Assembly: GCF_037975245.1 (NCBI RefSeq)
Contig: NC_092571.1
Coordinates: forward strand, 23,607,917 to 23,671,916
Direction of reading: 5' to 3'
DNA length: 64,000 nucleotides
From: Apostichopus japonicus
Lineage: Eukaryota; Echinodermata; Holothuroidea; Aspidochirotida; Stichopodidae
Below are positions 27,001-39,800 of the stretch, in pieces. Position 1 is the first letter of the stretch. Each line of letters begins with the position of its first letter. Made by a program: the position numbers and the translations under genes. The notes beneath the pieces are model-generated. The model made no database searches. It saw only the letters and a program-made list of their open reading frames with translations, and was not told the origin of the DNA.

Positions 27001-29735
27001 AAAATAGACCACACTGAGAAACAAAGTCAATATCGTCTTTTTATTTTCCTTAATAGGATGGTTCAGAATCTGGTGTTTTATGGACTGTCGCTGAGTACGT
27101 CCTCCTTGGGAATAGATCCATATCTTTCCTTCATCTTCTCGGGGTTTGTCGAGATACCAGCTTACATCTGCTGTATATTTGTCGCTCAGTGGTCTGGCAG
27201 AAAGGTATCAACCGTTGTAACGATGCTTCTGGGTGGACTTTGTTGCTGCTCTACGGCGTTGATTCGTAAGTGTACTTGAATTTTCCTTCATGCTATTTAA
27301 TATTATTATTATTAATTTCTGGTGTAACTTTAGAGAGATTCAACAGTGACAGCTATAAGTCTATTTTAACTAATGCACGAGTTAGGATACAAGATACGGT
27401 TTTTTTTTACGGTTTCATTTAATATAAAATCCGAAATATCAGTATTTATGCAGTATGAATCATATCATACTAAAAAATTAACGTTTGATATTTTACAATC
27501 CCCAGCAATTGGCATATCCAGAGCAGCGGTTGCTATGGGAGGCAAGTTCTTCATCACCATGTCGTATTCAATCGTCTACACTTGGGCCGCAGAATTGATG
27601 CCTACCCCCCTCAGGTAGTATTGTGAAATACGTTGGCTAATTAATGAAGTTACTTATATGTACACTACAACTTAGGGAGTTAAGACGACTTATGCAACAA
27701 TATTCCATATCCCAGGGAGCGGGTGGAGAGGGGCAGGCACGTAGCCAAAGGGGGGCGAAGGGGGAGATCGCCCCCACCCTTGAGTATACTTTCTTTCACG
27801 TTTCTATGATATCGCTATAGTAATTTCAATAGAAAATGCTTAGATGCAACTTGCAAGGCCTGGGAAGTGCCATTTCCAGCGATCTGGGAGGCCAAAATTT
27901 TCTTGTACGCTTCGCGCCAAATCATGGGGGCACTATCATTTAGATATTTTCCAATGCCGAATTTATGGCTCTAATACTTTGCCTACAAGTTCGCCCCTCC
28001 CTTGGCAAATTTCTCGCTACGCGCCTGGAGAGAGGTGGAGGGTAACCCCAACATCTCTCAAAGCATCGAAGTTTACGCGGGCCTACGGTGCCGCCATATA
28101 TGACAATTTCAAGAAGCACTGGACATTCGAATCACTTCTCCCTTCCCCCTCCCCTTCCCCTTCCCCTCCACCTCCCCATCTCACACCTATTCCGGAATCA
28201 CTGTATTCATATTATTCGGAACTTGCAAGATATATTCAGTAAGTTCTCGTTTTTTTAACTTTCAACAATAAAGTAGTCTAGCTTCACTTACTTTTTGGGG
28301 TGGATGGAGTGGGGTGGGGCAGGGCAGGGCAGGGCAGGGGAGGGTCGATGGGGTGATGGAAAGACAGTGTTTGAATTGTCCTGACTTTCTGTGACGTCAT
28401 TTTCATCTTTCATCAACAGGAGTAGTGGTCTTGGCCTTTTTTCTCTCATTTCTCGTATTGGAAGTATTGTGGCTCCTTTAATCTTGCTTCTGGAGGAACT
28501 TTGGGGGAGTCTTCCTTACCTAATCTTTGGATCATTTGCTCTCACTGCTGGTTTACTCTGTCTGTTGTTGCCAGAAACGAAGGGAAAACCTCTTCCTTCT
28601 TCTGTAGACGATACCAAAGCACTTTACAAGTGGGTTTATTTTTGTTTATTTTTTTGCTTATTTTTTATATTTTTTTCATCTCATTTATTCACGATAGACA
28701 TATATATGGTAAACATGAAGCATTCTGATATATACAATATGTCCTTAAATAATTAATTCAAATAAAACGTGACAATTTGTAAAAGCAATACAAAGCTTAT
28801 CATACAATATTTATCGGTATATCATTGAATTTTTAAGACCTTTTTACACTTGCAGAATAAACCTAAATTTATTTTAAAATTCATTCAATGTAGGTATTTT
28901 TTATTTTATTACTAAATATGTACTGCTTCAAGTGAAAATTATGAAAATTGTATGGGTGGCTTAAAAGAAAATTATAGCCCCCCCCCCCAAAAAAAAAATA
29001 TATATATCTAGCTTAAAAACAAATTGCGCTCCAAGAATACTTTGTTCTACATCCAATATAAAATCAGAAACAAGTGGGTTTAACTAAATTATACTAAAGT
29101 CATCGAGATATAATGATTGGTTGTCAATTTCGTATCAAACTGCGTTTAGTGTACCGGAACAATCCCTCATCCGTTTCGAAAAAAATGCAGGCTGTTAATC
29201 TTATACTGAATTTCCAGTTCATAAACAAAATAATTAAGCAAGCAAAGCCGAAGCAATAAGTATTATACTCATATGTTTTGCTTTTACTCTCTCCCTGTTT
29301 TCTCCATAAATGATGGCTGGCGCCTGTCCTGGAGATAGGGTTGATAAGGGTATAGTAATTTCACATTCTACATGAGAATTTTCGTTTAACGTCAGAGGGC
29401 TTAGATTCAAACTTGTGCTATAGCCCTTTATCATTTTAAACTGTATGGTATACGCATGTACATTCCTAGCGTGTGCTATTAAATGTAAACTTTTTCGAAA
29501 ACATTTTGTTGTTTTTCTTGGGGGGGGGGGGGGTTGGCCCCATGCCCCTACTGTGGCTACGGCCTTATATCGCTTCGAATACATCTTCTTCTTCCGTCAG
29601 GAACAATACCTTTAAACATATTATCCAACGTTGTTCTCTCCCTCTCACAGGAAAGCCAAGAAAGCCGATGACGGTGATGAAGAACAGAACAATGGGACTC
29701 CTTCAAACGTATCAGAGAAGCCAGCGGTTGCTTAG
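15021..29735 (+). CDS. SLC22-type organic cation/anion transporter, MFS (10 exons, 564 aa)
   Basis: The exons read are 15021-15443, 21057-21160, 21681-21835, 22753-22921, 23537-23684, 25933-26015, 27057-27265, 27506-27614, 28420-28629 and 29651-29735. All junctions keep frame and the total of about 564 residues fits the SLC22 family. The first ATG in this frame is at 15021 (MDFEAILKEVGPFGRYQ, the family's usual start). TM1 (about 23-43) precedes a roughly 100-residue Cys- and Asn-rich extracellular loop (43-140), typical of SLC22. Exon 2 gives FELVCGKSYLPNIAQS and TM2. The TM2-TM3 loop carries AADVVGRR, the MFS signature. Exon 5 has the family motif ESPRWLL, exon 8 has AAELMPTPLR, and exon 9 ends with PETKGKPLP. 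The C-terminus is acidic and hydrophilic. It is a plasma-membrane carrier for small organic ions. Substrate, and the OCT, OCTN or OAT subgroup, cannot be told from the sequence. Confidence 0.9.
16214..16749 (+). mobile_element. MITE family 3, copy 1
   Basis: It lies in intron 1 of the SLC22 gene. Inverted ends AGGATTGGTTCAG and CTGAACCAGTCCTTTAA bound about 536 bases that match 49147-49724 on the other strand. The left TTAA is mutated. Small ORFs here and in the other copy look alike only because both lie in the same repeat. Confidence 0.8.
17701..17815 (+). repeat. Conserved CGC-rich module, copy 1
   Basis: The module runs from a GATGCAACTTACAAGGCCTG-like start through GGGAAGTG(C)CATTTCC and CTTGTACGC to a GCGCCAAC...GGTGGCGC hairpin and CTTAGATAG. 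Related copies occur at 18945-19049, 27836-27950 and 51296-51412 (plus) and at 32115-32225, 32455-32555 and 33971-34060 (minus). Confidence 0.75.
17971..18414. mobile_element. Nested GC-rich TIR element (about 440 bp)
   Basis: Ends AAGGCGTAGGAGCCC and GGGACCTACGCCTA are imperfect inverted repeats. The interior includes CACGCGCTTCGCGCGCG and a run of 17 or so G followed by CTGCAGCCCCGCC. It sits inside the composite element 17136-19092, so it inserted later. Confidence 0.65.
19093..20150. other. Intron 1 of the SLC22 gene, unassigned
   Basis: AT-rich intronic sequence with no gene and no delimited repeat. Confidence 0.35.
20155..20500 (-). mobile_element. Probable second tRNA-derived SINE family
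   Basis: On the minus strand a box B-like GGTTCAAGTCC follows a tRNA-like head near the right end. The body holds CTTGCCCAAGGACACAACG, a phrase I associate with SINE-type repeats of invertebrates. It is unlike the four-copy SINE in this window. Boundaries are approximate and it is a single copy here. Confidence 0.5.
20922..21042. repeat. Tandem duplication forming the polypyrimidine tract of SLC22 exon 2
   Basis: Two diverged units of about 60 bases (start TATGTGCAAATGACATTAAT, then TATATGCAATTAACATTAAT) each end in a C/T-rich run. The second run leads directly into the acceptor CAG at 21054-21056. Confidence 0.65.
22010..22310. repeat. (GTA)n/(TAG)n-rich degenerate trinucleotide tract
   Basis: About 300 bases dominated by imperfect GTAGTA and GTAGTG triplets, in intron 3 of the SLC22 gene. 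A minus-strand ORF of threonine repeats here is only a reflection of the tract. Confidence 0.8.
24053..24104. repeat. Inverted repeat (17-base arms)
   Basis: GGTATCTCATCTTTACC pairs with GGCAAAGATGAGATACC (one mismatch) across an 18-base loop. It lies in intron 5 of the SLC22 gene. Confidence 0.7.
24464..24705 (-). mobile_element. tRNA-derived SINE, copy 2
   Basis: It aligns with the SINE at 5112-5386. The reverse complement has box A TAGCTCAGTGGTTATCGCC and box B GGTCCCGAGTTCGAGTC-like sequence, with a short ATGT tail on the plus-strand left side. It lies in intron 5 of the SLC22 gene. Confidence 0.8.
25325..25460. repeat. GATGGC/GATGAT-type degenerate microsatellite
   Basis: A purine-biased stretch of GATGGCGAT-like units ends in a GGTGGTAG run. 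It is intronic. Confidence 0.75.
27735..28030. mobile_element. GC-rich TIR element, about 295 bp
   Basis: The left end GGCACGTAGCCAAAGGGGGG and the right end TTCTCGCTACGCGCC are inverted relatives. The module copy at 27836-27950 is inside. It lies in intron 8 of the SLC22 gene, between exons 8 and 9. It closely parallels the element at 51180-51473. Confidence 0.7.
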
Positions 29736-30821
<1,086 letters not shown>

Positions 30822-30940
30822 AATAACGGAAAAACTGTTAAACAACTATGCTGCATTTAGAGAAAGGCTGGATCTCGAGTGAGATAGAATAATTGAATTA
30901 GGTAAGTGATTGGAAGTAAACAGCCAATGTTTGGTTTTTG

Positions 30941-30985
30941 CAGAGCTTTCGAGCAAAACTAGCTCTTCTTCAGTGCATGATCACC
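30941..30985 (-). other. Hammerhead-ribozyme-like core (candidate)
   Basis: On the minus strand CTGAAGA is followed by a stem GAGC...GCTC and then GAAA, the order of the conserved hammerhead core (CUGANGA, stem II, GAAA). Hammerhead motifs are known from Penelope-like retroelements. I do not see a convincing stem III, so it is a decayed or partial motif at best. Confidence 0.4.
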
Positions 30986-31114
30986 GAAAGTGACAAGAAG
31001 TAGCAGGAATTGAAACTATTTTATAGAGAAGATGTCGGCATGGTTGTAAAGGCTTACTGATTTCTGCTGAATTGAGCAGAAGTTTTAGAAATTCGGATTA
31101 TTTTAATCCGCGTC

Positions 31115-31130
31115 GGATATATATATATAT

Positions 31131-31171
<41 letters not shown>

Positions 31172-31209
31172 GATATATATATATAAATATATATGTATAT
31201 ATATATATT
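31115..31209. repeat. (AT)n microsatellite with CGGATAT interruptions
   Basis: Alternating AT interrupted by three CGGATAT units. It follows the pure AT tract by about 300 bases. Confidence 0.9.
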
Positions 31210-31271
31210 TGTCTTTGAGTTATATAATTTATAAAACAATCAACTAACATTAACATTTATGCCTGCAATGG

Positions 31272-31350
31272 GGAACCGACATCATCGTAGTCGTCGTCGC
31301 CATCGTCATCGTCGTCATCATCATCATCATCATCATCAATGATCATCATC
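31272..31350. repeat. (ATC)n/(GTC)n microsatellite
   Basis: Runs of CATCGT and CATCATCATC units followed by a short ATGATCATCATCGAT palindrome-like end. Confidence 0.85.
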
Positions 31351-32065
31351 GATGATTATAGCTCAGTCATCAAAAGCGATGGGTGTATTCATTCATTGCA
31401 ATATAATTTTTAAGTTATTTCAGTTAAATAAATTCAAATTTCAAGTTAAGTTAAGTGGTTGGTTTGAAAAAAAATATTAACAAAATGCATAAAAGCTACT
31501 TTCATTTCAATCCCTTTGCCAATTGTTCATTTGTTTATTTGTTTATTATTTAATTTATTTTTCTTTCTTTCTTTCTTTTATTCCTTTCTTCCTTCCTTTT
31601 TTGTAATACTTGTTGCATGTGTTATACCTGGTGGCATTGTTGTATGGAGGTTATTTATGAATTGCAATAATCAACTGGTGAGAAAAATCATATATTTACC
31701 TAGTTTGAAATTATAATCGTGAAGATGTTATATTATACCATTTTTTGCAAGTTTAAAGTTTCAAAATGATGTCCCATATGGAGTTGTCCGCAGCTGGCGA
31801 GAGGGTTTTATACAGAGTTGGACCAGTTTAACACCGCTTTAGCCAAACATTGCCTGAGATTCTATAGTAGTAATTATTATGTAGGCTATAGCATGATTTG
31901 TTCATTTATCAGTTACTAGGCTTCTGAGGATCAAACGTACGGCATACTAATCAATAACTTATCAATCAATCAATTAATCAAACAATTATCTGCGTATTTT
32001 CATAATGTTAGAGGAGCTGGGTTAGACCGGTAGCTCCGGACTTGTGGCTATTGGGTCGTTGAAGG

Positions 32066-33167
32066 CAGGCGCGGCGGAACGGAAAAATTATTGGGGGGCT
32101 AATGTGTGGAGACTATCTAAGCGGAGCGCCACCATCGGTTGGCGCGGAGCGTACAAGAAAATTTGGGGTTTTTTCAAACCCCCCAGATGGCCGGAAACGG
32201 CACTTCCCGAGTGTTTTATGCTGCGAATACCTAGCCCTAAAATATGGGTCTCAAGCCCGGTGCAATTTCTCAGATTGCACGTAAAAGTCTGTAAAAACAT
32301 TGTAATTTGTATATTCGATGGTGTTTTAAGAGAGTAGCTATTACTCGTAGTGTACTCGCAAAGACGTTTTTGAGTGTAGTAAGGGCAGTGGCGGAGCTAG
32401 GGGTATTGGTCGGGGGGGGGGCAAGAATGGTCTGTAGGGGCGCTTTCGACACTATTTAAGCGGAGCGCCACCACAGGTTGGCGCGGAGCGTACAGAAATT
32501 TTTTGAGTAAAGATACTCCGTAGATTGCAGGAAATGACCCTTTCCGGGCCTTGCTAATTTGCAGATAAACGGAGAATAATTAGGTGTCTTCGCCATTTTG
32601 TCGGGAAATTACACCAACAGAATATGACGAATGTCAATAGGTATATGAGAGCGCAATAAAATAGTAAATAATCGCGAATAAGTAAAAAGTAGTGAAAAGC
32701 TGAAAAGGGCGCCAGCAGTCCATTTGAGTCCGTCAGGGGGGGGGGGCATCCGCCCCTGACTGTATATATGGACGCTCCGCCACTAAGTAAGGGGATGCTG
32801 GAGAACTGGCTGAAATGAGGCAAGTCGTTGGCCTAAGACGAAGTTGTGTTACGCTTACCGGTACTCACACTCACTGCTTCCACTTTTCACGGGTCGTGAA
32901 GACGCGGTTGGGGTGACAATGTGGTCTATAGCCAGGGGACGGGCCGAGGGTCCCCCAGCAATTACTAAAATTACTACACCTATATAGTATAAGTGTGCAT
33001 CGGACAGATCGACAAGTATGCATTGAAAAATGGGCAGATGCACGTTTCGGAGCCTTGGTAAATATTGGGGGGGCTTATCATGCATTTGCCCCCTCAACTT
33101 TTTCATTGGGGGGGGGGGGGCTGAGCCCCCCCAAGCCCCCCCCCCCCCCCCCGGTTCCGCCGCCACT
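32066..33167. mobile_element. GC-rich TIR element containing a second nested element
   Basis: The outer ends GGCGCGGCGGAACGG and CCGGTTCCGCCGCCAC are inverted repeats about 1.1 kb apart. Inside, 32390-32785 has its own ends. The outer element carries a minus-oriented module copy at 32115-32225. The right part has runs of G and C (33111-33152). No transposase is encoded. Confidence 0.65.
32390..32785. mobile_element. Nested GC-rich TIR element, about 395 bp
   Basis: Ends GTGGCGGAGCTAG and GACGCTCCGCCAC are near-perfect inverted repeats. A minus-oriented module copy lies at 32455-32555. It inserted into the element 32066-33167. Confidence 0.7.
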
Positions 33168-33857
33168 GGTTGAAGGCGACTCCTTCCAACTTAAATGCAC
33201 ATTCATCATTCATCCATAGGCCTAGATTAATTATATATAATAGCACAAACGGTGACCGGCGCAGGTCCAGGGTTTAGGGTGGGTGGGGTTTGCACATTAC
33301 CCCGCCCCCACCCCACCATTCCAACGTACCTTGCACAAAACTGAACTCAAAAAAGTAGTTATAGTTATAGTTATAGTCATGGGTATAGGGAAATATGCAG
33401 GTGGAACCATGTTCTAATTCATTCACGTATATTTACCATGATGGGGCCGGTACAATTTGTTTGGGTGGAAAATCCTACGAGGTGCTCATTTGCGATTTCT
33501 TATACAAAAGGAATGGGACATTTGATAGGTTACACACATTTGGGAACAAAATTAATAACTAGGGCTCGGATTGAACCACTTTAACCAAAATGTTGATCAT
33601 TGCCTTATCTTAGTTCGTGAATTTAGCATCCGCATATGACATTGTGTCTCAATTATTACATTTAATGTTTCGTAAGTTTAAATACTGTCATGCACCCTCA
33701 ATTACAGTGTTTCACTACATTTCCAGTCTCAACTTGCCGTCTGTCCCACGAATCGTATTTACCACAAATTTAGCGGTTAGGTCGTTAGAATCATAAGGTG
33801 TCTCTGAACGTTTAGATATAAGAAAGGGCGTTCTGAATAGGTTCACACTGAAGCAGA
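33168..33857. other. Region upstream of REV1
   Basis: No coding sequence is recognised. It should hold the REV1 promoter and 5' UTR. A short GTTATA repeat lies near 33358-33378. Confidence 0.4.
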
Positions 33858-36800
33858 ATGAGTAGAGGGAGGTCCGGAAAACGAGCCTTTCCTGACGATG
33901 GCTGGGGAGGAATGGTAAGTTTTTGTGGGCTTGGCGAACATAACGTTAGGCTAGTCCTAACTACCTAACTATCTAAGCGGAGCGCCACCATCGGTTGGCG
34001 CGGAGCGTAAAAAAAAAAATTGGTCAATAATGCCTCCCAGATCGCAGGAAATGGCACTTCCCGGACCCTATAACTTACATCTGTAATTGTATATTTGGAG
34101 GTTTCATGTAATGAAAATTTGGCACTGGGATGAAAAGAAGACCGAAGAAACGGATGGATTTTTTTCAATTTATTTTCACATGGTGCATGCTGTGGGGAAA
34201 TGTTAAGTTCAGTGCAACCACGGAATTCTCCATGGAACAGAGCCTAATGCTGCTCGACGGGAATACAGCTATCACGTTAGGCTACAATACAGGCACGGTT
34301 ATTGCTAGGTAACAGGTGTCGTCTGCTGCTCTTAGCACGCATACACATTTATGTACTAGTTGGGTGAAATCATCATGCCCAATGGGGATAGTAATATATT
34401 AGTACCACCCTGGAACACATCACATGACCCTCCATGCATGGTACGCGCGTATTTACTGTGTGATAGTTTCTCCAGATTTATTAAACTTAATGGTATGAAC
34501 CATGTTGCGTCGATCACTTGCAGTGTTGCGGCTGAATATTCCTCCACGCTTACGCGATACGCCACGCCACGCCAACTGTCGTACTTTTCCCTGGGACAGT
34601 AATGTATGCCGTACGCCAAATTTATTGGAGTACATTTCCATACGCCAAAGATCTTTGTGTGAAAGGTTGTACAGTACTTTCCAGTATGGTTGACAATGCT
34701 TTGGTATTCATTGAAATTCAAAGTTTCCATGCCAAGAAATGATCTGAAAGTGTGTTTCTGCCTTCTAGTTGCTTTCATAATCATGCTCAGAATACAACTT
34801 AATCCACTAGTCAGATGGCTAACCTAGACATTGTAACTAGGTTAACTGATTGTACTGGTAGGCTTATGTATTTTATTATTGGCATGATCCACCTGTTGTT
34901 ATGCTTTGTAGGCTATTGTACTGTACAGTAGTGTACAGGCCTACTGTAAGTTTTGTTTGTCTTTGGAGTGGGGGGGGGGGGGGTGTAGGAGGGGAAGACA
35001 GTGCTTGTTAATAAGTGTCTAAAGACCATCGCAGTGAATTGTTAGCATTGACTGGATGGACTCAAAAGTGTGGAATGAAAAAACATTGCATTATGATAAT
35101 TCACTAATGTTTAAATATGTCATAATGAAACTTGTGTGTAGTTAGATATATTCAAATGTATTTGAATTACATACAAACTTTCAAATTGATTTTTCCACAA
35201 AGTCATAAAAGTTTTTTTTTCATTTTTTTTTATCTTTGTAACCATTTTAGCATATCTAGCAATTATTGTGCCACTATATAGGTTCATTAAATTAAGCTTT
35301 ATCGTGTAACAGCACTGTTCTTAGTCACATTTGTTTCTTTTTATGATAATGCTTGAACAGTTGAGTTTCAATTTCTTGAGTTTTTTCATAGTTAGCTTTA
35401 TTCTTTTCACTTCTCTCCCCCCCGCCCCCTTCACCCCTCTTTTCTTGTCCCCTTCTTTACTTTTATTCCTCACAGTCCTATAAACTAATGATCCCTCAAG
35501 AATTAATGATTGGAACCCTTGGCAATTTAAAAGTCATTTTCTATTTTCTGCACACTTTTTTTAATTTGTTCAAGGGTGGCTATATGAGAGCTAAAACAAT
35601 GAAACTGGAGCATCAGTTTCACCAGGATGCCCCAAGGAACATTGAGAAGGCAGGATCATCGTCCACTATTTTCAAGGGTGTATCAATCTATGTCAATGGC
35701 TACACAAGTAAGTTATAGTGATGTAAACTTAAGCTGCTATGTACAGTATGATGGTGATATATATAAAAGCAGTTTCCTGAATCATCTTCAGGACTGTGTT
35801 GAGTTCATAATATTAGTCATTGCAAGAAGTTGCTGGGTTAATCTGATGCCTTGGAAGGTTCATGTTTGTAGAAAGTTGATGATGAAAAGTTAATCAGCTA
35901 AAACCAACTTTAGCACCCTACTAGCCTGTTCCTTGCACATTGTTCAAGCTATGTAAATCAAGATTTTTATCCTGTCTATAACCCTTTGCTCCAACCCATA
36001 TTTTTCTCTCCACCTCTTCTAGAAAATTAAATTGAGAACCCTGATTACAGACTACACATAGGACACCCTAAAAGTTACTGTAGTGGTATTGCACCATGTT
36101 TTTGATGCTGCCTTTAAATAATCATCATTCCTGAAATACAAATACTTCCAACTACAGTTGCTCAGATACTAATTTGTTGTTCTGTCCAAGAACTGTTATT
36201 TATGCAACACTTTGTCTGGTTAAAGTATATACAAAGTGTTAATCTAAGTTTTGTTTCTTTTGAAAGAATGGCTCTGATCATATTTTCACGTTCTTATGAA
36301 TCCATGCTTCAACGCTCTGTTTAAAATTGATCTGACCTGAAATTTTGACAAATTAAAAACAAGTGATTGTGTTTGTATTGAAAGTTGCGTTAAAGTATTT
36401 TTTGTAACCAACTTGGTCCTCTACACCCCCACCCTCCTTCCAATGATTATGTTGTGTGGTACCGAGATCATAAAATAATATAAGAGTGCAAGTGACAAAG
36501 TTAAGAACTTAGTTTTATTTCTTCTGTTTTAACAGATCCACCAGCCGTGAAGCTTAAACAGCTAATGATGACTCACGGAGGACGTTATATTTACTATCCT
36601 AACAAGACTAACACTACTCACATCGTTGCAAGCAACTTAGCCTACACCAAGATCAAAGAACTCAAGAATGAAAAGGTGGTAACACCTGATTGGATTACTG
36701 ATAGGTAAGACCAGCTGAGATGACTTAAACAGTAGGTGAAATTCTAGTGACATGATTAAAGAGTACAAGTAGAGTACCCCTTGGGACAGGCGTGAGTACA

Positions 36801-39800
36801 CACAAGGTCAAGGTTCAAGCACAATTATGAGTGCTTAATCAGCTGAGATGACTTACAAACAGCGGATTCCACTGGCAGGTAGCCAGTAGATTCCCTGAAT
36901 TTCAAGGTCTTGTACAGGCAACCGTAGTAGAATACAAGTAAGAGTACAGAATCACAGTAAGTCTTATAGTATAGTGGATACCATTATCCTTTTCAATGTT
37001 ATGAATCCATCTACAGTAGTACAATCATGTTTATGAATGATTATTATGTCATGGAATTTTTGTGTTTATTCTTTTGTACAGCAGTTTTGAGTTTTTTAAT
37101 TAAAATTCTTTTTGTCAAAAGATTTCACACTCCAATGCAGTATTGATACAGTACTCGATATCTATTCAAGACACAGTAATTTCTTTATCCTGTATTCTAT
37201 AAAGAATATTTTTTCAAAAAGGTAACTTTAGGCAAGTTTACCCAGCAATGAGCCAATGTACTGGGTGAAACACCTTCTCAATCATGAAAATATAAATGGC
37301 TCTATAATTCAAGATGAAATTTATCAATGGCATTTAGAATAAACATTACAAAACATTGCTGGTGTCTTTATTTCTTCTTCAGGTTTTTTATTGTTGCAAG
37401 GAAACTTGGGAAATAAACCCAATTTGCCTTTTTGGTGGCCTTAAAAAGCATTAACAAAGTAACAACGATTTTTTAATGTCTTGTTCATAAATAAATGATA
37501 AATTTTTTTTACAATGCAACTTTTCCAGTTCGCTTCTAAAAGGTTTTGGTGATTGGAATAAAGATAATACATTTGTACTTTGTATTTTGATGGTGTCATC
37601 CATGTGCTTGCTTCTTGGCATACTTTTTCTCAGAACTGACTTAAATCCCTGATTCCTTCTGAAACAGTTTGTTCTTGACTATTTTATTCTAACAGCATAA
37701 AGGCTGGGAAGCTGTTGCCGCATGCCTCATACCTACTTTACCGCCCCAAGGCTTCCAACCAGACCATACATCGATATGCATCTACCAGTTTGCCAGATGA
37801 GTCAGGTGCCTCCGAAACAGGTGCTGTAGATAAAGAATATCGTGGGAGTGTTTCTACCAAAGCAGAAAACTTCTCCTCTGGTGATAAAATTAGGAAAGAT
37901 ATAACTTTGGAATTGGAGCCGGGCTCTTCCTCCCAGTCTGATTCGAGTCACTTTGAAAGAAGTTCTACTTCTCTGTGCGATGAAAGAGATAATGCAGAGT
38001 TTCCTTCTAAGGTCAAAATCCCTGAATCAACAGATATCTTAGTGGAACCCTCTCCAAGTGAAAAAGAAGCCAAGAAGTTACTTGGGACAGAAGTGTCACC
38101 TGGGTTAGCTTCAACCAATCAGAGCGCCGCAGGTGGCTTTCCAAAGTCAAACGATGCATCGTTCCTTTCCGAATTTTACAGCCATTCTAGGCTCCACTAC
38201 ATCTCGACTTGGGGTGCGGAGTACAAGGCGTTCGTGAACGAACTGCAAAAGACCGGAGACCGATCCTTCCCTGGAAGGAAGAGGTTGAGGGAACTGGTAC
38301 GAGAAGACAGAGACCTGGAGCAGGATGAACACGGTGACGACGAGGGAAGAGTGAACTCTTGGTCGTCGAATGTCAAAGGTCGTAAGAACGACGACGACAG
38401 AGTGATCATGCACATTGACATGGACTGTTTCTTCGTCTCTGTGAGTCTATTGAAATATCCAGAGTTACGTGGGAAACCGGTGGCAGTCACTCACTCCAAG
38501 GGTAAGTCGATGCCGGAGACAAACCAAGAAAGTAGGGAGTACGAAAGAGCGCACTATACAAAGAAAAGGGGTACCATGGAGGGATTTTCGAAGCACGACG
38601 AGATGAGTGGGGAGAAAGAGGCAAGCACAGGTGCTAAAGAAACAACCACGTGTCTTGCAGAGACGGCTGAGGGAAAACAAACCGCTTCGGGAGATACCAG
38701 CAGGTCCTCCAAGGAGAATAAATCTGCTTTCAATTCTATGGCGGAGATAGCATCCTGCAGCTACGAAGCCCGTAAAGCCGGGGTGAAGAATGGGATGTTT
38801 ATGGGTAGGGCCAAAGAACTTTGTCCAGAACTGCAGACGATACCATATGACTTTGAGGGTTACCAGAGGGTCTCTCGCTGTCTGTACGAGACGGTGGCCA
38901 GGTAGGTCATGAGATCTATGAATGATTTTTGAGCTATTTGGTTTTAGCTGATTCAACAAAGTAAAACAGGAAAGTGGGACCTGCAGGGAATATTTAATTG
39001 TTCAAATTTTTGTGCAGCAGATTTGAAGGCTATGAATTTTGTCTCTTATAATAAAACAAATATTATTATTCCTGTGTAGAAAAGAGTGATACACCTTCTG
39101 GCTTGGATAGCAATTCAACCATTTTGTATTGCGATGCTGAATTGGAGGAAAATGAAGTCAAACTTTATTGAAGCCATAGTGAGACCAGGCAACTTTAGGG
39201 TATCAAATTTTACAAGAGAAACGACTGTGATTTACAGTAGAAACTGCTGTTCACAAACTACTCAACTCATGCAATATCGATACTATCAGAATCTTCCGCA
39301 AAGTAATGTTAAATAATATAACTAATTATTTCTTACAATTTTGCAGTGCCAGTCACAAAATTGTATAAATAGTAGACTTAGGGTACCTGTATAAACACAG
39401 CTATATGCAGACTTTGGTATTTTAAAAATTCCCGGGGGTGCTAAAAATGGCACTCAAGAAATTGAAAGCTGTAGGTAAATCGCTGTTGAAAATCACACTC
39501 CTCAAAATAGTCAAGGATGCTGTTTAAATCTGGTGTGTGGGTTTCGATTGCCGTTGTGGTGTATGTATGTATGTATGTATTTTTGATCCTCCTGCAAGCA
39601 GGAACTTGTGAAGAAGCCTGATTGGCTTATCAAAGCCGCAAGCTGACCGAAGTCAGTCTCTTAGATTCATATTTAACGTCCATGAGTATGAATTGTCAAT
39701 TGTCAACAACTCTGTAACTGGATGACATACATTAATCTTGGAGTGACTTGAACCGGGGACCTTATGATTGAAAGGCAGCGGCGTCAACCACTGAGCTAAC

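Noticed and set aside
34356-34784. 142-codon minus-strand ORF in REV1 intron 1
   Set aside because: No signal peptide, domain or recognisable motif, and it overlaps other random ORFs on both strands.
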